DNA from: Clitopilus passeckerianus
Taxonomy: Eukaryota; Basidiomycota; Agaricomycetes; Agaricales; Entolomataceae
DNA: 64,000 nucleotides
NCBI GenBank assembly: GCA_944990035.1
Contig: CALYLX010000100.1
Coordinates: forward strand, 1-64,000
Direction of reading: 5' to 3'
Shown: piece after piece, positions 56,830 to 64,000 of the stretch
Layout: each line of letters starts with the position of its first letter
Numbering within the stretch: the first letter of the stretch is position 1
The notes under the pieces: model-generated
Database searches by the model: none
The model's input: only the letters and a program-made list of their open reading frames with translations
What the model was told of the DNA's origin: nothing
Translations under genes and position numbers: made by a program

Positions 56830-58010
56830 CTGGAGGGTAGGTCGACTTTAAAGAATGGTAGTTGGTCTTGGTCGTCCCTCTACTCCTGTTCCCTCTTCCC
56901 TTCATCCTCCGCTGTCCTGCTCTTGAGGTGGATATGGATGCTAATCTTGACTTCACTGCTGGAGAAGCATAACGACGCCACAGTCGTAGAGCACCTCAAC
57001 ACGCGAAAAAGGGAGGCAACGACGGCGAGGGCGCATGCGACGGTATGATTTAAAGGTGCAGGGAGAGGAGGATTCGGCCAGTGTATGGTTATTCTTGATA
57101 CACAATAACATCAGAGCCTCCAAACGCCGGCTACGCGGGGGCCATCTCAGGGTCTGCCATAGCATGTTTGGCGGAAAGACGAAGGACGGGGATGAGTTGC
57201 GTTTGGGGGAAACACCGGGTTTTAGCAGGTGAATCTTCTTCTTCTCTCCGTCCACCTCGTCACGGTGTTCTGCAGCTACTGCTCCTCGAATAACACTTTC
57301 CTGCAGTCCGCGTTAACATCACGGTACTCCTGCAGCTTTCTGTTGCTCTCCATGCTTCATCGCTCGGAGAGAATGAGCGATGACGGTAGTAGCGGAAATA
57401 TTGACTGTTGGAGAAGGTGAAGTAGGGGCGTTGCTGAGTTGACGAGGTAATGGCAGGAGGGGAAGCAGCAAACCCGGGCAGACAAGTCCAGCTCGAAACG
57501 TTCGGATTTCATTGACGACTGGAGGCGGGTAAAGGAGGAGCGTGTCACTTTCTGGGCAGCAACGGGAGCACCCAGCAGCAGGAGGTGACCGGTGAAGGGG
57601 TGGAGGCCATGCAAACTGGGACTTGGCAAAGCGTCGGCAGCATATTCAAGTAATGGTGCATCCCAGAGCATGGGCGGCAAAGGCCCGGCGAATATGTATG
57701 CATATCGGCAGCTCGATATATTCTCGTATGCCTCGCCTGTTATGGGCCGACGTCGTCCTTTACTGCAGCAATTTCCTGCCTATCTAATTCCTGAAAAGAT
57801 AAAGTCAGCTTTTCGTTGTCGCCTGATAATGGAGATATACTCACGGAAGGGTAGCTGAGTCATCTCACAAAATTCTCTCGTATCAGCTATAAGATGGAAG
57901 AGAGTGAAATGCAATAATGCGCAATTTGAGGTGGAGGTCGTAGTGGAAGTGTAGAAGAGGCTGGATTATCTAATGGGTCTGGACTCCGCACAGCCACGTT
58001 ATCCGGTTGT
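56830..58010. repeat. Degenerate subtelomeric repeat, copy C
   Basis: 56,840-57,100 matches the GTCGACTT landmark, CTGTTCCC run and following block (TCTTGACTTC...AACGACGCCA) of copies A and B. Later landmarks (GAGGATTCGGCC; ATTCCTGAAAA..TCAGCTTTT; ATCTAATGGGTCTGGA) match 34,980, 35,500 and 35,690 of copy A. Only one unit is present here. It directly adjoins the FCP1-like remnant of block I, so the repeat and the duplicated block meet near 56,750-56,830. Confidence 0.6.
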
Positions 58011-59254
58011 GTTCGTTCGTCTTTGCGCTTCCTGAACTTATAAAATGGCTTCCCGGTGGTGCTTTTTGAGGTTCTGTCTGAAGCCTAATGTTGAACTTGG
58101 GGTTGGTCGATACCTGAGTTCACCGCTACTACTGGAGTTTGTCTCTGAGAACCATCTCCCACTTTATGCTTCCTTGGAAAGTGTGTCGCGCCGCGAAACC
58201 AGTCAAAATCGAATTAGGGAATTAGGCTGAGTCCTTGTAGTCGCTCGGGATCCAGGATCCGTGACGTGATCCTCAAGGTTTCAATCAGCGCTAGGCACGG
58301 GATGCAGCTACAGCCGCCAACCGATGCATTCCATCCAATGGGACTGTCCAGCAACAACGAATAGGATTTTCTCGCCTCCATTCTCAATCAAAAAATTACG
58401 CACCCATGTCTATGTACGCTTGAATCTGCCCAGATTCGTTTATGGATTAGTATTTAATATCACCTGGCAAGGTCTACGAGATACAGTGGAAGCACATATC
58501 ATCTTCGAGGGTATTCATCTAGATATCTTGCGCCTGATCACGGAAAGGCTGAAACCGACGAACGACAAATCATCAGAAGTTGCCATATTTACGTCTGGGA
58601 GTCTGCCATACCTGGACCGGATAATAAGGGTACGGTGATGGGGATTGAGCGTTGGGCGGCTAGCAGACGTTGGTGGGTTCAGAGTAACATCGTCCATCTA
58701 AATGGCTTGCTGACCTTTGGACGTTAGGGGCCCTGGCGAGGTTCAAGATGGATATTTCGTCTATCATGAAAAGGCGGTTGCTCCTGATCCTGAGAGGTTT
58801 GGATATACTCTACGTTCTCCGACTTTTTCTACCATTCCTCAAGTGCTTTCACCGAACGCTCGCCGCAAGATGAACCGTCGTACAAGAAGGCCTACTCGGC
58901 GTTCATGAAAAGGGTTCGGGCGACACGAAAATGGCGTAAGCCGGTTTACAGGGAGCAAACTATTTCACGGGAAAACGCTCCCCTAGGCCCAGTCTGACCT
59001 ACAGCCTGGCGCTGGCACCGGTATCTTCGACCATCAGTCTGGAACGCGTTTCAATGACTAACTGCATGGGACGCGCTCGAACGGAGGCTACGGAGCTGGA
59101 GCTGGGGCCATATTCTAGGTTCATAGTGCTGAGTGACTCGTTAATAGTGACTCTTTAGTAAATTCTCTTTATGGTAACGAAAGGTTAAGCCGGTGGAATA
59201 TCTATAAGAGAGTAGGGCTCATCATCGCAAGTAACAGGTTCAGATCACATGAAG
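58011..59254. other. Spacer between block I and block II
   Basis: Plus-strand frames at 58324-58638 and 58717-58908 are open and protein-like in composition but have no family motif, and no in-frame joining was found. I see no supported gene. Confidence 0.35.
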
Positions 59255-59473
59255 ACAGAAAATTTCTAAAAATTACGATACAAGGTGCGATTTTACATTA
59301 AATTCACGTAAAGGTAGAAGTATATAGAAACAAACATAGCCGTAACACTGTGCATCCGTTCGAAAGGCCCTATAAATACAAGGGGGTATCCGTGTCGCAG
59401 ATAAGAACAGAGGCCACGAACATGAGGCGTAAACATCATTACCACCGCGGAAGACCAAATCGAAGACTCGAAA

Positions 59474-59952
59474 TCAGCTCCTGTTCACCCACTATTCAGT
59501 TGACTTTTTATGATACAAGAGCGAAAAAAGAAAACTCACAGTAAGGAAAGCGTTACATCACCATGGATCCGTGCCTTGATCTCAACAGCGACATCCAAGT
59601 TGATATCCAGCCTCAACTTGAGCGTATCCTTGTTCTTGCTCTCGCTCTCCTGAGCACGCGCAGCCACGCCTTCGACTGCGCCACCCATAGGACCGGTGAT
59701 GGAGTTCCCACCGAACCATTGATTTGATCCTGGCTCCTCCTCCTGCTTTTCCTGTGGTGCTTGCATCTGTCCGCTCGGGCCACCACGTCTCTTGCGACGA
59801 CGACGTGGCTCGCTGTAGTCGGAGTCATATGAGGCGACCGAGTCGCTCCTGCGAGCATGTCGACGACGAGGTTGCTGCTGTTGTTGTTGCTGAGGCTGAG
59901 GGGGTTGCGGCTGCTCCCCCGTAGGTGAGGTATTCTGTTGTTCTTCTGCCAT
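59474..59952 (-). CDS. Q/R-rich small protein, family copy 3 (139 aa)
   Basis: ATG 59952 opens MAEEQQNTSPTGEQPQPPQP. Then come a Gln-rich run, RRRHARRSDSVASYDSDYSE and PGSNQWFGGNSITGPMGG. The tail is LKLRLDINLDVAVEIKARIH, then GDVTLSLL. As in copy 2, the TGA after SLL lies in a GTGAGT donor. A 59-nt intron (59481-59539) leads to a 7-nt exon adding Ser and the stop at 59474. Codon phase is exact. It differs from copy 2 mainly in the linker and in Asn-to-Ser at the last residue. The family role is unknown. Confidence 0.75.
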
Positions 59953-61533
59953 ATCGTTATCCAGTCTTTGCAGTTTATGGAAGCCCAAATAACAATGTGA
60001 GGGTGGTATTTGTATAGATTGAATGGGAAATGTAGAGCCTTTCGAGGGCTTTTATCTATTTTGGCGGCATGACTAACTTCAGGAGTCGAGTGCGGTGGTA
60101 GGAGGCGGATGAAAGCATGTACGGATGACGTCAGATTCCCGCCGTTTTCTAGTCGTCCTACGGGTGCCTAGCGATGGCCGTGATGGTTCCCGCCAACGTC
60201 ACTCCGAAAGAGACTCCTTATGTCGCATCGACTTCCTTCTTCCGTATTCTACCTACCGCGAAGATCAGATGGTGAAAAACGAACATACCCTTGCGGTAGA
60301 TGACGACACGCAGACCATAGCTGTGGGCAGCGTAGCATGCAATGATCGGTGAAATAGAAGGATCTGAGGAATTTGAGCGGTACAAGGTTTCCCAGTTCTC
60401 TGGTTAGATCAAGTCGATCGTAGATATTTTTGACTGCCTTCCATCCTTTCCTGGCTCCGAAGGGTACAGGTGGGGGAGAAGCCTGAGACTACTCCAGACC
60501 GTGCAGTAGTCCTCTCACAATGCTGGCACCAAAAATCTATCCACGAAAATACCCAGGAGACGAGACAACTGTAGATGTGTGTTTGGATTCGATGATGCGT
60601 CGATGACCTGTCGTCCGAGTCTAAGGAGACGGTTAAACACGGCCAGGAATAGAACGCCGGGCTACGAGAAAGGAGTCCTTCACAGACGATTCCGAAACTC
60701 GATCAGGTACATCTTGCATCCATGGGATATGGACTCAACTTCGCCCTAAACCTCAGCCCCGTAAAAAAACCTCGATGAGGGCCAAGTCTAGGGCGGCCCA
60801 GAACTAGCGAATTCCTCATCTCGAAATTTATTATGTCAAACAAGTTCAATCACTGTCTGACTGGCGGTGGACCCTCTACGGCAGGAGTTCCAGGACGAAG
60901 CTTCGGTAGAGACTTTCAATGGACAAGGCGGCATATTTGATCTTTTACTCCATTTAGCCACCTCGAGGCCATCATACAAGTCTTCCTCCAGACCACAAGA
61001 ATCCGATGACCCAGAGCTTCATAAATGGGAATCCGAGCTGGCTGGTACTTGATCTCCTTTCTCATGCGTATTATTGGGTCCATAAAGGCGCAGTATCCCT
61101 GGCAGCCGTGTAGAGGATCATCCAATCAATTCCCCGAGGATATCACCAGGATCAACTTCATGTCGCGATCCAAAATGACTCCTCTCCGTGATCTCAAATA
61201 CAGTAAACCTTCGGAGGCCGAGCATCTCGTGCCTAACTGATCCCAGCTATAGTCCTCTCGAACTTCCTCGTGAATACGCCATCCTGTTCGTAGTTGGTGA
61301 TGCTTGGGACTGCGTGCTGCGGATAACCAACTTCCTCTCCAAGGTTGGCAAACCGCTGCTTACTCGCTCTCCTGTCGTTCAACGGAGAAAGTCACCGAAT
61401 GGTGGCTTCAGAGGCGAAATATCATCACCCAGCGCTCGATAGGAAACACAGCCTCGCGTCATGAGGTGGATATAACTACCAGCTGTCGATGAGCAACTCA
61501 TCAAACTAGCATACCCACCCTCATATACCCAAC
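59953..61533. other. Block II spacer with decayed 112-aa gene counterpart
   Basis: 59,955-60,440 aligns with the promoter and spacer of block I. 61,120-61,320 aligns with 55,490-55,690, where block I has an intact minus-strand frame; here that frame is broken by stops. No gene called. Confidence 0.5.
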
Positions 61534-62246
61534 ATGGCGACCCGGTACACCTTCGACAACAGGGGAGAGTACTTCAACTCTGCCCTAAGCAGTGCGACCA
61601 GCTCAACGAGCTACACCATCCAATCCTTCGGTGTCAACAAACGGGTACCAGATTATACGACAGTCACTTCATCCGAAGGCAGATCTGCGGTAATTCACTG
61701 GGGACATAAGGATCGAGTGGAGGCTTTCCAGATCGGTGGAGAGACCTATCCTGTAAGAGATATATCGAAGGCAGAGTTGGTTCCCAAGTACGTTCATGGT
61801 TCGCCTTTGATTGGCGATAAAGCTGGGAGATCTAATCTTAACTGCTAGTATGATGACTGGATACCGGTGGAGGATTGGCAGTAAAGAATGGCAGAGTTCG
61901 TACCACAAGCAGACAAAGACCTGGAGAGTGAGGAATCTCTACCTCTCCTGAACGACATCTCTGGGGGCGACTAATTGGATTTTCTTCCTAGGTATTCGCC
62001 GTCCGCTCAGGCGTGGCAGATCCAAATCCCATCGTCATCTTCCATCAGCACAAGTCAAAACTACTCGCGAAATCCGAACGACCAGCAGTGATCGTAGAAC
62101 CAGCAGTCTCCCAGGACGACCTTCTGACGATCCTTCTCCTCCTGCTGTGGTGCAGACATCTACGGATGAAAGCCATGTCTGATCGCCGTTCTGAAGCAGT
62201 AGGATGGGCTATTTTGGGGTGTATTTGTTCATTGGCGGTGTGCTGA
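61534..62246 (+). CDS. DUF6593-like protein (195 aa)
   Basis: Three exons join exactly: 61534-61787, 61849-61927 and 61992-62246. The N-terminal half reads MATRYTFDNRGEYFNSALSS, then YTIQSFGVNKRVPDYTTVTS and AVIHWGHKDRVEAFQIGGET. The middle has GYRWRIGSKEWQSS. The C-terminal half has IVIFHQHKSKLLAKSERPAV and a hydrophobic Leu-run LLTILLLLLWCRHLRMKAM. This order (beta-strands, YRWR block, final hydrophobic helix with basic flank) fits the agaricomycete DUF6593 family, whose fold resembles tubby-C-like domains; function unknown. It lies in sequence present only in block II of the duplication, so it was inserted there or deleted from block I. Confidence 0.7.
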
Positions 62247-63028
62247 TTACCGTATGAACTGTATATCATCGTAGATTAGAGGCACGGACTCGAACGTTTA
62301 TGGAGTTACGGACATTTATGGACTTATTTACGGTAGATACACGAACACGTAGGATGAAGGACTGTAACATCAGGTTATTCGATTGGATGAGTACGACCGC
62401 TCCAATCGAATCTGAATTATGGGTATCGAGAATACTTGGAAATTACATAGAATATACACTGAACGAAGATAATAACAACGGCCTGCGCAGTGGCACAGTA
62501 GAAATGCGGGTATCCTGCTTGCATGGACAGGGATGGTCTCCACCCGACAAGCACGAGAATTATACGCCCAAGCGTAATGAAATATGTCAAATATACGGAC
62601 CGTACGATAATATATACAGTAATCTAGTTGTATTTGTATGTAGAATTTGAATATGAGTATGTGTTGTATGTATTGGATATAGGTATTGCGTTTTGATTCG
62701 AGAGTAGTACAATTTAAGGTAAGCTAGTGAAAGGGCGTGGATATGCAAGATGGGTGATGAAAAGCGAAGAGGATGAGATAGTCCACGAAGAATGTATGAA
62801 GGCGGATCCAACAACCGAAGGAGGAGATTGACGAGGACATGATCAATAGTGAATGGAGGAGAGGCCGAAAAGGATGAGCTCGGCGCTCAGGGTTCACTGA
62901 ACGAATTTGGGACCAATGACTGTCCAACTAGGTCCAGCAATCTGGGATATGTATGGCGTATGCGGTGGGAGGTAAGAGCATCTTCTCCGTCGAGCAATCG
63001 TGTGTCAAGCAGACGCTGCAGCTCGAGG
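62247..63028. other. Block II spacer
   Basis: 62,500-63,028 aligns with 55,700-56,238. No open frame is shared by both copies, so no gene is supported. TA-rich sequence at 62,600-62,710 may be the 3' flank of the FCP1-like gene. Confidence 0.45.
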
Positions 63029-63144
63029 TCAAGCAGCCAGCACCACAACACCAACAGGCTTCGGTGTCGGCGTCACAGTCACCGTAGACGAAGTCGAAGA
63101 GGCAGGCCTATCCAGAGGCGGGGGACGATCCTGTTGCTGATGTC

Positions 63145-63175
<31 letters not shown>

Positions 63176-64000
63176 ATGATGTCGTAGCTGGTCCACTCGT
63201 TTGGGACTTCGACTTGGTGTATCTTCTTCGACATCCTTCACCTCTACCTGCTCGTCGACATCAGCATACACCCTAACCTCGACCCCCAACCTCCCAGCCT
63301 CTTCCTTGCCCCGCTGCACCCAATACTCCATCACGTGTGGGAGGGTATGCCATGGTGCATTGTTTCCCGCAGTGGTCGTGGCAGTACGCGGCGACGAAGG
63401 TGCTGCTGCTGGTGTTGCTGATGTTGACAAGGTGTAGGATGAGGAAGGACAAGGGCAAGTCCGAGTAAGCCCTCCCCTCTTGATCCAATACGACACATTC
63501 GGAACTTCCTTCAGCGCGGAGAGAATCCCTATAACGGCAAGGAGTGAAGGATCCGGACGTTCTTCGTCACCAGAAGCAGGAGGATGGCTGGAGGTTGATA
63601 ATGCCAACTTTGGTGGTGGTAGTACCGGAGTTGGTGCACCCACATCTCCTTCGTCCTGGGCCAATGTGGAAGGAGTCACCAATGCAGGCGACGAAGGCTC
63701 CGTACCCCCAGGCGACCCATCCCCTTCCTCCTCGTCTTCCTTCCCCTCCACCACAACCTTCCCATAGATCGCATAATCCCTTAGTAGGGCCTCCTTGGTG
63801 TACTTCGCTACGGGCACGTAGTTGAATGGCTGATGGGCTGCTTTGGATGGCGTGTCGTCGAGGAGGATTGTAGAGGATTGGGTGTGGCCTTTGAGTGGGT
63901 GTGAACGATGAGGTAAGGAGGAGTGGTGGGTGGATGGGAAGAGAGAAGATGTAGGCATAGGCAACGACCCAGCCGAACCCCAAATCCTTCCTAAATCCTT
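63029..64000 (-). CDS. FCP1-homology (HAD phosphatase-like) protein, C-terminal part
   Basis: Open minus-strand frame from the window edge to TGA 63029; the 5' part lies outside. It enters with KDLGRIW, then STILLDDTPSKAAHQPFNYV and VPVAKY, and DPSLLAVIGILSALKEV with SYWIKRGGL. These are the distal blocks of FCP1/NLI-interacting-factor phosphatases (LLDD, LLAVIG). The catalytic DxDxT would lie upstream. The tail is disordered: Glu/Asp, Ser/Pro, then runs of five His and seven Gln encoded by a CTG/ATG microsatellite (63,140-63,180), ending TPKPVGVVVLAA. Family members dephosphorylate RNA polymerase II CTD or other phosphoproteins; specificity cannot be told from this part. Confidence 0.72.

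Larger units (their letters stand above)
59255..63400. repeat. Segmental duplication, block II
   Basis: Second copy of the block seen at 53,250-56,700, same orientation. The start aligns in the 3' flank of the Q/R-rich gene (GATACAAGNTGCGATTTTACAT). The collinear match continues through the promoter, the spacer and the region of the 112-aa gene, then resumes at about 62,500 and ends in the FCP1-like gene. Between about 61,350 and 62,490, block II has extra sequence with the DUF6593 gene. Confidence 0.75.

Noticed and set aside
58324..58916. Two plus-strand frames as a possible gene between the duplicated blocks
   Set aside because: No join in frame, no known motif, and no copy in the duplicated blocks for comparison.
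63567..63983. Alternative minus-strand frame with hydrophobic start (GWVVAYAYIF)
   Set aside because: It shadows the FCP1-like frame, which carries the recognisable LLDD and LLAVIG blocks.
1..64000. CRISPR array, rRNA genes or a biosynthetic gene cluster
   Set aside because: No spaced direct-repeat array, no rRNA signature and no co-located set of pathway enzymes were seen. The organism is a eukaryote, so CRISPR is not expected.

Overview
This window is the left end of a fungal chromosome, almost certainly from a basidiomycete of the Agaricomycetes. The evidence is a short telomeric array at the left edge, genes split by many introns of about 50-75 nt, and families typical of that class: DUF6535, DUF6593, DUF2235, a KRE6/SKN1-type glucan-synthesis protein and F-box families. 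The first 65 bases are not genomic. They match an Oxford Nanopore ligation adapter followed by a native-barcode cassette, left on the telomeric read end. The telomeric repeat is mostly the 7-mer CCCTAAA, which is unusual for a fungus.

Layout. 66-199: telomere. 200-5,000: gene-poor subtelomere with one two-exon gene and one small secreted Cys-rich protein. 5,000-27,200: ordinary gene-dense chromosome. It holds a GH16 KRE6/SKN1 protein, an unknown gene, a GFA-fold zinc protein, an NAD(P) aldehyde dehydrogenase, a DUF2235 alpha/beta hydrolase, a broken DUF6535 membrane gene and an Osh1-type ankyrin-PH-FFAT-oxysterol-binding protein. 27,400-39,000: an F-box-like gene with a 13-nt micro-exon, the first members of a small Q/R-rich gene family, a second small secreted Cys-rich protein, a decayed cytochrome P450, a Zn2Cys6/coiled-coil protein and a GDSL esterase. 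39,300-42,450: degenerate tandem repeats of about 720-730 bp. 42,500-53,040: three related F-box genes interleaved with two membrane-protein genes. The third F-box gene is split by a 1.38-kb MULE-like DNA transposon with about 60-bp terminal inverted repeats and a 9-bp target duplication. 53,250-64,000: two diverged copies of one segmental duplication, ending in the C-terminal part of an FCP1-homology (HAD phosphatase-like) gene that runs off the window.

The first half mixes wall, lipid and redox housekeeping genes. The second half shows subtelomeric birth and death: tandem F-box copies, a four-member small-protein family, segmental duplication, transposon insertion and pseudogenes. I see no operon-like pathway cluster, CRISPR array, rRNA gene or intact tRNA gene. 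Gene models were made by hand by joining ORFs at GT/AG (once GC/AG) sites. Exact intron edges are inferences from reading frame and family similarity.
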